The notes beneath the pieces are model-generated. The model was given only the letters and a program-made list of their open reading frames with translations, did no database searches and was not told where the DNA came from. 20,612 bases of DNA from JBGTIS01 sp041745535 (GTDB lineage Bacteria; Bacteroidota; Bacteroidia; Cytophagales; Cyclobacteriaceae). The translations under genes and the position numbers were made by a program. The stretch is taken from assembly GCA_041745535.1 (NCBI GenBank), contig JBGTIS010000012.1:1-20612 (forward strand). The letters run 5' to 3'. Positions 1 to 7,290 of this stretch are shown here, in pieces (position 1 is the first letter of the stretch; every line of letters starts with the position of its first letter).

Positions 1-1182
1 AGTGGACTGATAGGCGCAACCAGCATTATCGCACCCAATTTTTTCGCCACGGCCTGTCTGAACAAAAAGGCTGATCAGCAGCAAAATAATACCAATCAGG
101 ACGCTACCCAGCGCAAGGAAAACAAACTGGGTATCGCCCTGGTAGGATTGGGCCGATACAGTGCCGGGCAACTTGCTCCGGCTTTAAAGGAAACGCAGTA
201 TTGTTATCTTTCTGGCATTGTTACGGGTACGCCGGAAAAGGAAGGTGAGTGGATGAAAAAATACAACATTCCGGAAAAGAATGTATATAACTATGATAAT
301 TTCGATACCATTGCCGACAATCCGGACATCGATATTATTTATGTGGTGTTGCCCAACGGCATGCATGCGGAATATGTCATCAGGGCAGCCAAAGCCGGCA
401 AACATGTGATCAGCGAAAAACCTATGGCTACTTCTGTGGCAGATGCCCAGGCCATGATCAAAGCCTGTGCTGATAACAATGTGAGGTTATCGCTCGGCTA
501 TCGGCTGCACTTTGAGCCGCATCACCTTCGGGTAATGCAACTGGGGCAGGAACAGGTGTTTGGCGCGGTGCAAAGCATCAATGCCATCGACAACATGCGG
601 GTGAGAGAATGGGAATGGCGGCTCGACAAAGAACTGGCCGGGGGTGGCCCGCTCATGGATTTAGGAATATATACCGTACAGGGTGCCTGTTATACCATGG
701 GGCAATGGCCGGTGGAGGTGGTAAAAGCCTCTTATGGAGAAATCACGAAACCTGATTTATTTAAAAGTGTGGAACAATCCATTACCTTTACCCTTAAATT
801 TCCTGACGGAGTAGAATCTACCCATACCACCAGTTATGCCGATCAGGGTAACCTGCTGGAAGCCAAAGCTGAGAACGGCTGGTGGAAATTATCTCCTTCG
901 TACGGCTACGGTGGCATCAAAGGAGAAACCAGCGAAGGTGCCATGGATATTGAAAATGTAAATCAACAGGCCAGACAAATGGATCATTTTGCCGACTGCA
1001 TCATGAACAATACCGAACTGCTGGTACCCGGAGACATGGGTTTAAGAGATGTGAAAATACTGATGGCCATTTACGAAGCGGCAGATTCCGGCAAGTCAGT
1101 ACCGCTGGATCTTGATGGTTTAAATATACCGAAATATCAAACCCACGCCGAAGTGAACAAGGCATTAACCACTGATATGTGA
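1..1182 (+). CDS. Exported Gfo/Idh/MocA family oxidoreductase (5' end cut by window)
   Basis: The reading frame is open from the first base, so the true start lies outside the window; 393 residues are visible. The first visible stretch is hydrophobic (IGATSIIAPNFFATAC), followed by a Gln/Asn-rich linker. That looks like the end of a Tat-type or lipoprotein signal, though the lipobox is weak. The Rossmann fold then begins with a GLGRYSAG nucleotide-binding loop. The family's EKP motif (ISEKPMA) follows, then a GYRLHFEP segment and AGGGPLMDLGIY of the C-terminal domain, all typical of the glucose-fructose-oxidoreductase-like branch. Such proteins are NAD(P)-dependent sugar oxidoreductases that often keep the cofactor bound in the periplasm. 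The substrate cannot be read from sequence. A start at the TTG at 148 would remove the beta strand before the glycine loop, so I reject it. The next gene follows after 102 bases on the same strand. Confidence 0.9.
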   Translation, partial: SGLIGATSIIAPNFFATACLNKKADQQQNNTNQDATQRKENKLGIALVGLGRYSAGQLAPALKETQYCYLSGIVTGTPEKEGEWMKKYNIPEKNVYNYDNFDTIADNPDIDIIYVVLPNGMHAEYVIRAAKAGKHVISEKPMATSVADAQAMIKACADNNVRLSLGYRLHFEPHHLRVMQLGQEQVFGAVQSINAIDNMRVREWEWRLDKELAGGGPLMDLGIYTVQGACYTMGQWPVEVVKASYGEITKPDLFKSVEQSITFTLKFPDGVESTHTTSYADQGNLLEAKAENGWWKLSPSYGYGGIKGETSEGAMDIENVNQQARQMDHFADCIMNNTELLVPGDMGLRDVKILMAIYEAADSGKSVPLDLDGLNIPKYQTHAEVNKALTTDM

Positions 1183-1284
1183 TATTTGTGTAAACAATAT
1201 TTCTTTCACGAATCAACTGAACATTTTACCTAATGACAGGTTGTACAATAGAAACCAACTTTTAAACAAATAAACCAAACGATT

Positions 1285-1767
1285 ATGGGACTTATTTCAT
1301 TTATTAAGAATGCCGGTGAAAAAATATTTGGCGGCGGTAAAGAGGAAGCTGAAAAAAATGCTCCAGTAGAAAAAAAACAGGAACTGGGGGCACAACAGCT
1401 TGCCAATCATATTAAATCGCTGGCGCTGAAATCCGATGATGTGAAAGTAGCGCTGGCCGGCGACAAAGTTATTCTGAACGGTACGGTTGAAAAGCAGGAA
1501 GATGCTGAGAAAATTGTACTGGCCGTAGGGAATGTAGAAGGCGTAGGCTCGGTGGAAAATAACCTGAAAGTAACAACTCCTGCTCAGGAAGCTCAATACC
1601 ATACCGTGGAAAAAGGGGAATGGCTTTCCAAGATCGCCCAGAAATACTATAACGATCCGCAGAAGTTTAACGTCATTTTTGAGGCCAATAAGCCCATGCT
1701 GAAAGACCCGGATAAAATTTATCCCGGACAGGTATTACGAATTCCTCCTTTGGAAAAATCAGCTTAA
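1285..1767 (+). CDS. kbp: BON-LysM domain protein, Kbp/YgaU type
   Basis: This 160-residue protein has no signal peptide. It has a short amphipathic/charged N-terminus, a BON domain at about residues 35-97 (VKVALAGDKVILNGTVEKQ, then GVGSVENNLKV), and a C-terminal LysM domain at about 105-153 (YHTVEKGEWLSKIAQKYY ... KIYPGQVLRIP). The order and length match Escherichia coli Kbp (YgaU, 149 residues), a cytoplasmic potassium-binding protein linked to osmotic and envelope stress. Potassium binding here is inferred from the family only. It stands alone with its own hairpin terminator immediately downstream. The ATG at 1285 is the only sensible start, with an A-rich leader and no Shine-Dalgarno sequence. 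Confidence in the family is high and in the exact role moderate. Confidence 0.88.
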   Translation: MGLISFIKNAGEKIFGGGKEEAEKNAPVEKKQELGAQQLANHIKSLALKSDDVKVALAGDKVILNGTVEKQEDAEKIVLAVGNVEGVGSVENNLKVTTPAQEAQYHTVEKGEWLSKIAQKYYNDPQKFNVIFEANKPMLKDPDKIYPGQVLRIPPLEKSA

Positions 1768-1777
1768 AATACAGATC

Positions 1778-1806
1778 AGCCAATCCAGAACAGGGTTGGC
1801 TTTTTT
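1778..1806 (+). terminator. Hairpin terminator of the BON-LysM gene
   Basis: AGCCAA at 1778-1783 pairs with TTGGCT at 1796-1801. The stem extends inward by a T-G wobble and two C-G pairs around the loop AGAACA (1787-1792). A run of six T (1801-1806) follows on the plus strand, giving a normal intrinsic terminator 10 bases after the stop. It overlaps the stop codon of the convergent DUF445 gene. On the minus strand no T run follows the stem, so it appears to work mainly for the plus-strand gene. Confidence 0.8.
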
Positions 1807-2398
1807 ATTGGATTTGCAGCAAAGCAATCTGAATCAGACCGATCATAAATCCCAGTACACCACCCAGTACCTCTATAAAACGAAACTCCTTGCTCATTAT
1901 AGAGTAGAGGATTTGTTCCAGCTTGTCGGTAGAAAAATTAACTACTTTCTCGTACACCACCTTTTCCACGTCTACTTCCTGCTCGAGCTTACCGGCAAAC
2001 CGGTCTATCATTTCCGGCAGCATGTCGCTGAATTCCTTTTCCAGCGTGCCCTTAATCATCTGTTTCAGGTCATCGTTCATGAACATGGCCAGCATGGGCA
2101 TGGCATCGATTAATTTATTATCCAGGAAATTGTCTAGTTTGGCATCGATCACGGCAGTGACTTCGGCCAGGGTCTTTTCGTCTTTCATCCCTTTTTTCAC
2201 ATCCTCCATCGAGAAAAGTTCTTCGGAAACAATTTTGCCCAGTTTCTCGGCCAGTTTGTTTTGTCGCTTGGGAAATATGCCCTGAATTTCCATAAAAAGG
2301 ACTTTTACCTTTTTTCTGGGATGAAACAACATTTTAATCGCTATATAATTGGTAATCCATCCGGTTAGGGCCGCGATAAAGGGAAGGGTATATATCAT
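1805..2398 (-). CDS. DUF445 family membrane protein
   Basis: This is a 197-residue protein of the DUF445 (YheB/YjiN-like) family, whose biochemical function is unknown. The first hydrophobic helix contains the family signature GWITNYIAIKMLFHP (about residues 13-27), followed by GIFPKRQNKLAEKLGKIV. The middle is a long, charged, helical stretch (about 45-165), and the protein ends in a second hydrophobic helix (LGGVLGFMIGLIQIALL). It is therefore likely anchored in the membrane at both ends with the helical part between. The length suits the short bacterial form. It converges on the BON-LysM gene and diverges from the hydrolase gene. A TAGTTTTG promoter element lies 26-33 bases upstream of the ATG. 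Confidence 0.85.
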   Translation of the reverse strand: MIYTLPFIAALTGWITNYIAIKMLFHPRKKVKVLFMEIQGIFPKRQNKLAEKLGKIVSEELFSMEDVKKGMKDEKTLAEVTAVIDAKLDNFLDNKLIDAMPMLAMFMNDDLKQMIKGTLEKEFSDMLPEMIDRFAGKLEQEVDVEKVVYEKVVNFSTDKLEQILYSIMSKEFRFIEVLGGVLGFMIGLIQIALLQIQ

Positions 2399-2423
2399 GA
2401 ACTTATTAAATTTAAAATCTGGG

Positions 2424-2431
2424 CAAAACTA
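2424..2431 (-). promoter_or_regulatory. Candidate -7 promoter element of the DUF445 gene
   Basis: Read on the minus strand this is TAGTTTTG, an exact match to the Bacteroidota -7 consensus TAnnTTTG, placed 26-33 bases before the DUF445 start. I see no good TTTG -33 box at the usual spacing, so the call rests on the -7 element alone. Confidence 0.35.
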
Positions 2432-2555
2432 ATGAAACTCGACCACTTACCCGTACCAATTCGCGTTACTTTACAGAAATTTTGCCGATTGGGTTACCAA
2501 ATTCATTTTCCTCCGTAAACAGGAAGGAAGTATTATCCAACAATAAATTAAATCT

Positions 2556-3209
2556 ATGTCCCTAACCCTGGAACACATCGTTCGTAAACCGCAGGTGACT
2601 TCCACCACACCGGCTCCGTTATTACTATTATTGCACGGACTGGGCAGCAACGAAAACGATCTTTTTAGTTTTGCCTCCCAACTAGACCCACGGTATTTGG
2701 TGGTGAGTGTACGTGCGCCACTGGCGTATGGGTATGGCGGATTTGCCTGGTTTAACCTTAATTTTACTACCGGGATGCCGGCCGCCGACATGATTCAGTT
2801 TGAACAGTCAAGGGTAAAGATTATGCGGTTTCTGGAAGAATTACAACAGCAATATGAATATGATCCTAAAAAAATAATTCTGGCAGGTTTTAGTCAGGGC
2901 GCCATGATGAGCTATGCGGTTGCCCTGACTCATCCTGAGAAAATTTATGGCATGATCGGTATGAGTGGTTATGTGGTAAAAGACCTGGCCCCGAAAATCA
3001 AAAACCGGGATGCCCTCAAACAATTAAAAATTCTGGCCACCCATGGCACGTACGACCAGGTATTGCCGGTATTTCTGGGCCGTTCCACCCGCGATTTTCT
3101 GCAAACCCTGCCGGTTGAGTTTACCTACAAAGAATATCCGATGGCCCACGAGGTAAACCCTGCCTGCCTCAACGATGTGAGGCAATGGCTGGCGAAACAG
3201 TTTGTTTAG
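2556..3209 (+). CDS. Alpha/beta hydrolase, phospholipase/carboxylesterase family
   Basis: This 217-residue cytoplasmic hydrolase belongs to the phospholipase/carboxylesterase (PF02230, YpfH-like) family. The oxyanion strand-turn is LLLLLHGLGSNEND (about 23-36). The nucleophile elbow is GFSQG with Ser113. The probable acid is Asp167 in ATHGTYDQVLP, and the base is His198 in YPMAHEV, so the full catalytic triad is visible. The length matches the family (about 200-230 residues). Substrates of this family are short-chain esters or lysophospholipids; which one applies here is not shown. No signal peptide is present. The gene stands alone, with a long non-coding stretch downstream and no clear terminator. 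Confidence 0.9.
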   Translation: MSLTLEHIVRKPQVTSTTPAPLLLLLHGLGSNENDLFSFASQLDPRYLVVSVRAPLAYGYGGFAWFNLNFTTGMPAADMIQFEQSRVKIMRFLEELQQQYEYDPKKIILAGFSQGAMMSYAVALTHPEKIYGMIGMSGYVVKDLAPKIKNRDALKQLKILATHGTYDQVLPVFLGRSTRDFLQTLPVEFTYKEYPMAHEVNPACLNDVRQWLAKQFV

Positions 3210-3446
3210 CTGGTATGTATGTGCCATTGCTGGGTGCAATTTAAATTTGTAGTTTTAGTTTTCAAATAACGTTTTGTTTTGTGGGACAGTGTAATCTTTC
3301 AAAGACCAGCAACGTCACATACATAAACATTGTAGCTCATGCGCAAGTAAATTTTGTTTTCCATGGAGAGTGACGACCAAACTGATTCAGATGTGCATCC
3401 GCGCGCGGTTGGGCGGACGTATTGACCAAACAAAATTTTCCCACTG

Positions 3447-3676
3447 GGACAACTTTTTCACTCCCCAGACAAATTAGATACGCGTAGCGCGAATTTTTTT
3501 TCGATTTGATAAGGGATATTCAGAAAAACTGGGGCAAAGAAATTTTTTAACGGTTTAAGCGGACAATTTGGTCACGTTTGACAAGATTTCACTCCCGGCT
3601 AACAAAGTAGTAACCGTTTTTTGGCTCCACAAACGCAATTTTTAATGGTACGCGGACAATTTTGTTCACGTCATTT
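3447..3676 (+). repeat. Four degenerate copies of a GGACAA...TCAC motif
   Basis: Two copies are close: GCGGACAATTTGGTCACGT at 3559-3577 and GCGGACAATTTTGTTCACGT at 3652-3671. Two others match less well: GGACAACTTTTTCACTCCCC at 3447-3466 and GACAAGATTTCACTCCCGG at 3580-3598. These last two share a TCACTCCC end with each other. The spacing is irregular. Confidence 0.45.
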
Positions 3677-3696
3677 GCAAATATCCAATTTTTCAT

Positions 3697-3717
3697 GTAC
3701 TTTGAATCACAAAGTAC
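3697..3717. repeat. Perfect inverted repeat GTACTTTG/CAAAGTAC
   Basis: GTACTTTG (3697-3704) and CAAAGTAC (3710-3717) are exact reverse complements around AATCA. The size and symmetry suit a dimeric repressor site or a small hairpin. No T run long enough for a terminator follows. An 18-codon frame starting with ATG at 3695 runs through it, but nothing supports translation. Confidence 0.5.
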
Positions 3718-3878
3718 TTTTAAAGTAAGAGAGATTACATCAAATTGGTAGCTAATTTTTCTTTACCCATTTGGAATACTTTTAAGCGTTAAGTAAAGGT
3801 AAAATATTATTATTTTAGCCCTTGCGTCAATATCACTACATGTTTACGCCATTTGTGCCACAGGATTACTACCAGCAA

Positions 3879-4286
3879 CTATTCCATTCTTAGTTGATAT
3901 GTATCAAAGGTTTCATTTTTATACGAGCGGGTAATCACAATTTCATTGACCACCTTGCTGATTTTGTATTTCCCATTTAAGATGAAAGACCAGTCGAATT
4001 CAGCTGTCCAGACACAGGCACTGGAAAACTCGATGGTATCCGCATTCCTGATAGAATAAGTACCTTCACCTATCGCGGGATATTTGGGAACATCGCTGCT
4101 GCCACTAAATTGATTATCGTTAATGATAAGGGTTACATTGGAGGCTGCCCATTTCGCGTTCGGACTTGATCTGGAAAAAGTGCCTTTATACGTGCCACTG
4201 GCAAGTCTAAAATTAATTTGTTCATCCGATTCACAGGAGGTGCAGACCAATGCTGTCAGGATCAGTATGGATAACCATTTTTTCAT
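3879..4286 (-). CDS. Small hypothetical lipoprotein
   Basis: I do not recognise a family for this 135-residue protein. It has a charged start (MKKW), a hydrophobic stretch, and a lipobox-like VCTSC with the lipid-bearing cysteine near residue 18. This is followed at once by the acidic ESDE, which in Bacteroidota often marks export to the outer-membrane surface. The rest alternates short strands (GTYKGTF, VTLIINDNQFSG, GEGTYSI, IVITRSY), suggesting a small beta-barrel/sandwich like those of lipocalin-type lipoproteins; that is inference. It lies 97 bases downstream of the PhoD-like phosphatase gene on the same strand and could be read from the same transcript. Confidence 0.75.
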   Translation of the reverse strand: MKKWLSILILTALVCTSCESDEQINFRLASGTYKGTFSRSSPNAKWAASNVTLIINDNQFSGSSDVPKYPAIGEGTYSIRNADTIEFSSACVWTAEFDWSFILNGKYKISKVVNEIVITRSYKNETFDTYQLRME

Positions 4287-4291
4287 AAGCG

Positions 4292-4299
4292 CAAAAGTA
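4292..4299 (-). promoter_or_regulatory. Possible -7 promoter element of the small lipoprotein gene
   Basis: Read on the minus strand this is TACTTTTG, an exact TAnnTTTG match, only five bases before the ATG. If it is used, the transcript would start at or near the start codon. No -33 box is evident, so chance is possible. Confidence 0.3.
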
Positions 4300-4383
4300 T
4301 GTACTGGAATGACACTTTATCCGATTGTTTAGTTGGATTGCTTCACAAATTCTATTCAGCGTTGCTGTTATTTTACTTTTTCG

Positions 4384-5799
4384 CTATTGGGTAGGTATTA
4401 TTTTTTTATTGACTGCCTTGCCCTCTACATCGTAATGGGTAAAGGTTATCTGGGGAGTGTTATTGACACGGTCTACCCGTACGGCAAGGAACCCGCCATT
4501 CACTCTTAAAAATTCATGTTCCGGCCGTACATCTTCCTGTTGCCAGCCTTGTGCATGGGCGTCGCTGGTGGGCCCCTGACTGAATTCTAAAACACCCGTC
4601 TGCAAATCTTTGGACACATACTGCCAATGCCGGTCGCCATTTACGATAAACATATTCTTTTGGGAAGCAATGAATTCCCGGAGCCACTTCCCTTCTTCTT
4701 CATAAATAGCGTTGGCATGATTGTCTTTTTTCCTTTCCCGGTCGGGTCCCACCACCGGCGTGGGTGACATTAATATTTTGAACGTCGCGTCTGAACGCTT
4801 CACCGATTCTGTAAACCATTCCTTCTGTTCCTTTCCCCAGATGGAATTGTTGGGCTGATCAGCGTTATCACTGTTTCTGAATTCACGTCCTTCTACAAAC
4901 CAGATTTCCAAATCCTTTCCATACCGTAAGGTCCGATACGGTTTATTTTCGTGGGTAGGTGTTTGCTCGTACCAGATGGCCAAACCATCCTGAAAAGAAA
5001 GCTCACCAAAAGGTTCGCTGAAAGGGGTGGCATCGTCATGGGTAATATCATGATCGTCCTTTTGAATGAATAAAGGTGTTTTCGAGTAAAAATCAACCAA
5101 CGATGGCCAGGCGTTAATGGCATGCCATTTATGCCTGGCCTGGGCCACGGTATAGGCCATAGGCCCTGGTTTGTCATAATACACATAATCGCCCGTCTGG
5201 CAATGGAAATCAGGTTTCAGAACCAGCATGTTGTCGTATGCTTTAAATCCCCGGTCGGCATCGTCATAATCCCAAAAATACTGACAGGTGGAAGAAGTGA
5301 ACAGTAATGGTATAATTTGCTGTGCATCCGGCGTGGTCCGAAACTGCCCTTTGATGGTAGTAATCGGTGTGTTTTCTCCTCTCCTGCCGAAAAGAGCAAC
5401 CTGATAACTGGTTTGAGGGCTAAGACTATCGAAGGTAACTTTAATAGTGTAATCTTTATACGATGACACATAATTCCAAGCTGTAGTGATGGTATCGGTG
5501 CTGGAATAAAGCGCCATTTTAACCTGACCAAACGCACCTTCTACGGCCCCATCCATCTGATTCACCGGCATATCGTTATCAAAGTCAATCGGTTCCCGAA
5601 AGGGGGGCGCATCCTGTTGATGAAAAATTGGGTTGGGGTTGGGCGATTGGCAAAGTCGGGTCTGGATGATGGCACTGCGATCGGTAACCTCCCCTATTTT
5701 AAACCCGGTAGTAAAATATACTTTTTCATTTTCGTCCGATTGATCGAATGATGCCTGATACAACATCATGGCAAAGACAACAAGTATAAGTTTAATCAT
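4384..5799 (-). CDS. PhoD-like metallophosphatase, secreted
   Basis: This 471-residue protein belongs to the PhoD-like alkaline phosphatase family (PF09423), metal-dependent phosphomonoesterases or phosphodiesterases. A short hydrophobic signal (residues 1-15) suggests export. An N-terminal fibronectin-like domain (about 25-155) is followed by the catalytic domain. Its metal-binding motifs are in order: GDYVYYD (203-209), KDDHD (247-251), a GPDRERKKDNH segment (351-361) and NGDRHW (387-392). The substrate is probably a phosphate ester outside the cytoplasm. An exact TAnnTTTG promoter element lies about 41-48 bases upstream of the ATG, and the small lipoprotein gene follows 97 bases downstream. 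It has no pho-type neighbours, and no phosphate-regulator site was recognised. Confidence 0.87.
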   Translation of the reverse strand: MIKLILVVFAMMLYQASFDQSDENEKVYFTTGFKIGEVTDRSAIIQTRLCQSPNPNPIFHQQDAPPFREPIDFDNDMPVNQMDGAVEGAFGQVKMALYSSTDTITTAWNYVSSYKDYTIKVTFDSLSPQTSYQVALFGRRGENTPITTIKGQFRTTPDAQQIIPLLFTSSTCQYFWDYDDADRGFKAYDNMLVLKPDFHCQTGDYVYYDKPGPMAYTVAQARHKWHAINAWPSLVDFYSKTPLFIQKDDHDITHDDATPFSEPFGELSFQDGLAIWYEQTPTHENKPYRTLRYGKDLEIWFVEGREFRNSDNADQPNNSIWGKEQKEWFTESVKRSDATFKILMSPTPVVGPDRERKKDNHANAIYEEEGKWLREFIASQKNMFIVNGDRHWQYVSKDLQTGVLEFSQGPTSDAHAQGWQQEDVRPEHEFLRVNGGFLAVRVDRVNNTPQITFTHYDVEGKAVNKKIIPTQ

Positions 5800-5839
5800 T
5801 TCTTTTGGTTAGGGCGTGGTTAATAATGGTTTGTTCACC

Positions 5840-5847
5840 CAAATATA
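5840..5847 (-). promoter_or_regulatory. Candidate -7 promoter element of the PhoD-like gene
   Basis: On the minus strand this reads TATATTTG, an exact TAnnTTTG match. A weak TTTC -33 box lies 17 bases upstream. The predicted leader would be roughly 30-35 bases long. Confidence 0.45.
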
Positions 5848-5914
5848 AGCAGGTAGTGCCCGGAGAAACTAGCGATCCGGTAATAAATCAACCAGTCTGA
5901 ACCCTGGCTACGCA

Positions 5915-6817
5915 TCAAAATGATTCCTCAATTAATTCGAAATTGGCTGCGCCTCCTGCCATGGTACCAGATGCGACCGCATAGGAAATTGCTCTCATAC
6001 TGCAATTGTCGCCGCAGGCAAATGCACCTTCAATACTGGTTTTCTGGGACGAATCAACTTTTATCAGCCCATGTTCTGTCATTTCGCAACCCAGTTCTTT
6101 CGGAATATCCGAATGCTGTACAAACGGCGGTCCGGTATACAGTGCTTTGACTGAATGTTTGGTATGGTCTTTCAAAACCACATTTTCAATGTTACCGAGG
6201 TGATGCTGTATTTCCGCTATTTCGGTTTCAATTACAGGAATATTGTTTTTTTCAAGCTTTGCAAGCTGTTCTACTGTTAAAGTTGATGGGCCGTTCGTAA
6301 AAAGTGATAGGTCCTTGGTCCAGTTGGAAATTAATTTGGCATAATGAAATCCGGCATCTCCTTTGCCCATGATGCCTGTTTTCTCGTTGCTAACCTCATA
6401 CCCGTGGCAATATGGACAATGAATGATAGAAATACCCCAACATGCGGCAAAGCCTTTCATGTCGGGTATGATGTCTTTGATGCCGGTAGCAAAGATTAAC
6501 TTTTTAGCCATAAAACGATCTCCCTCGAGGGTTTCAATTTCAAAACCATCCAAATACTTTCTTCCGTTTTTGGCAAAGCCGGTATGAAATTTTACTGTGT
6601 CGTATTTTTCAACCTGTGCCTTTGCCAGGGTTGAAATTTGTTTCGGGGTATTCCCATCCTGCGTAATAAAATTATGCGAATGGGGAGTTTGCCGGTTACA
6701 GGGCTTCCCACCATCTATTACCAAAACATTTCTCAACGACCTCCCCAAAGCCATGGCTGCTGAAAGTCCGGCGTAACTCCCGCCTAAAATAATTACATCA
6801 AAAGTGTGGTTTGTCAT
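5915..6817 (-). CDS. FAD/NAD(P)-dependent disulfide oxidoreductase, thioredoxin-reductase fold
   Basis: This 300-residue flavoprotein starts at the ATG at 6817. The frame continues upstream to 7009, but the added 64 residues would overlap the divergent Fur gene and its promoter region and are not family-like. The FAD loop is LGGSYAG (11-17). The redox pair is in HCPYCHGYE (Cys134/Cys137). A second dinucleotide loop is GKGDAG (151-156), and the C-terminal FAD motif is GAFACGD (264-270). This matches low-molecular-weight thioredoxin-reductase-like enzymes with a CPYCHGYE centre, the type that includes dithiol oxidases such as GliT. Substrate and partner are unknown. It is transcribed divergently from a Fur-family regulator over 89 bases with a shared operator, so control by that regulator is likely. 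Confidence 0.88.
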   Translation of the reverse strand: MTNHTFDVIILGGSYAGLSAAMALGRSLRNVLVIDGGKPCNRQTPHSHNFITQDGNTPKQISTLAKAQVEKYDTVKFHTGFAKNGRKYLDGFEIETLEGDRFMAKKLIFATGIKDIIPDMKGFAACWGISIIHCPYCHGYEVSNEKTGIMGKGDAGFHYAKLISNWTKDLSLFTNGPSTLTVEQLAKLEKNNIPVIETEIAEIQHHLGNIENVVLKDHTKHSVKALYTGPPFVQHSDIPKELGCEMTEHGLIKVDSSQKTSIEGAFACGDNCSMRAISYAVASGTMAGGAANFELIEESF

Positions 6818-6856
6818 AATGTGTATGTGATTAAAGAAACGATCAACGTCTGGTTT

Positions 6857-6887
6857 TTTGTCAAAGGTAAATATTAAATTATTATTG
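6857..6887 (+). promoter_or_regulatory. Promoter of the Fur-family gene
   Basis: TTTG at 6857-6860 and TATTATTG at 6880-6887 are separated by 19 bases. This fits the Bacteroidota promoter pattern (TTTG, about 19 bases, TAnnTTTG) with one mismatch. The -7 box runs into the palindrome at 6882-6904. The predicted start of transcription is about a dozen bases before the ATG. Confidence 0.5.
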
Positions 6888-6894
6888 CAACAAA
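6862..6894 (-). promoter_or_regulatory. Promoter of the flavoprotein gene
   Basis: On the minus strand TTTG (6894-6891) is followed after 21 bases by TACCTTTG (6869-6862), an exact -7 match. The -33 box lies at the centre of the palindrome at 6882-6904, so a protein bound there would block this promoter too. Confidence 0.5.
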
Positions 6895-6904
6895 GTCGCA
6901 ATAA
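6882..6904. promoter_or_regulatory. Fur-family operator candidate
   Basis: The arms TTATTGCAAC (6882-6891) and GTCGCAATAA (6895-6904) are inverted repeats with one mismatch around a central AAA. That is a 23-bp palindrome of the size Fur-family dimers bind. It ends two bases before the ATG of the Fur-family gene and overlaps promoter elements in both directions, as expected for joint autorepression and control of the flavoprotein gene. Binding is inferred. Confidence 0.6.
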
Positions 6905-6906
6905 AT

Positions 6907-7290
6907 ATGACAAGACGCAGTACCCAACCCAAATCGGAAATCCTGGCAGCCCTGCAGGCAGCCGATTCCGCATTAAGTCATGACTTGATACAATCGGAGA
7001 TAAAAACAAAAATAGACCGGGCCACCATTTACCGGGTGCTGAACAGATTTTGTGAAGACGGTTGGGTGCACCGCATTGTGGGCGACGATGGCAGGCAGTA
7101 TTTCGCGCTTTGCCTACACTGTGACCAGCAAAACCATCAGCACAGGCATAATCATTTTCATTTTCGGTGCCTGGTTTGTGGAAAAGTAGAGTGTCTGGAA
7201 AATGAGATCCAGGTTGCCTTACCCGAGGGCTATGTGTCTGAAACCTTTAACGGACTGATTTCCGGCCATTGCGACAAATGTTCGGGCTAG
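6907..7290 (+). CDS. Fur-family metal-responsive transcriptional regulator
   Basis: This 127-residue regulator has a winged-helix N-terminal domain (about 8-65) with the Fur signature ATIYRVLNRFCEDGWVHRI. Its dimerisation domain carries two zinc-site pairs: CLVC (88/91) and CDKC (122/125). A His-rich run lies in between (HCDQQNHQHRHNHFHF, 71-86), as in Fur/Zur/PerR proteins. The metal sensed cannot be decided by eye; the His-rich loop and the two CxxC pairs make zinc (Zur-like) plausible. The palindrome touching its start codon suggests autoregulation, and the divergent flavoprotein is the obvious target. No zinc or iron transporter gene lies in the window. Confidence 0.88.
   Translation: MTRRSTQPKSEILAALQAADSALSHDLIQSEIKTKIDRATIYRVLNRFCEDGWVHRIVGDDGRQYFALCLHCDQQNHQHRHNHFHFRCLVCGKVECLENEIQVALPEGYVSETFNGLISGHCDKCSG

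Larger units (their letters stand above)
3210..3878. other. Long non-coding region with degenerate repeats
   Basis: These 669 bases lie between convergent genes and have no credible open reading frame. Most is AT-rich, with a GC-rich island near 3398-3420. It contains an 11-bp inverted repeat (AAATTTTGTTT at 3349-3359 and its complement at 3428-3438), a degenerate GGACAA...TCAC motif in four places, and a perfect 8-bp palindrome at 3697-3717. No RNA gene or mobile-element end was recognised. It may be the decayed remains of an inserted sequence. Confidence 0.5.

Noticed and set aside
148..1182. Gfo/Idh/MocA protein starting at the TTG at 148
   Set aside because: The frame is open back to base 1 and includes the first beta strand and an export signal; TTG would cut into the Rossmann fold.
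6818..7009. N-terminal extension of the flavoprotein to 7009
   Set aside because: The extra 64 residues do not fit the family and overlap the Fur-family gene, its operator and both promoters.
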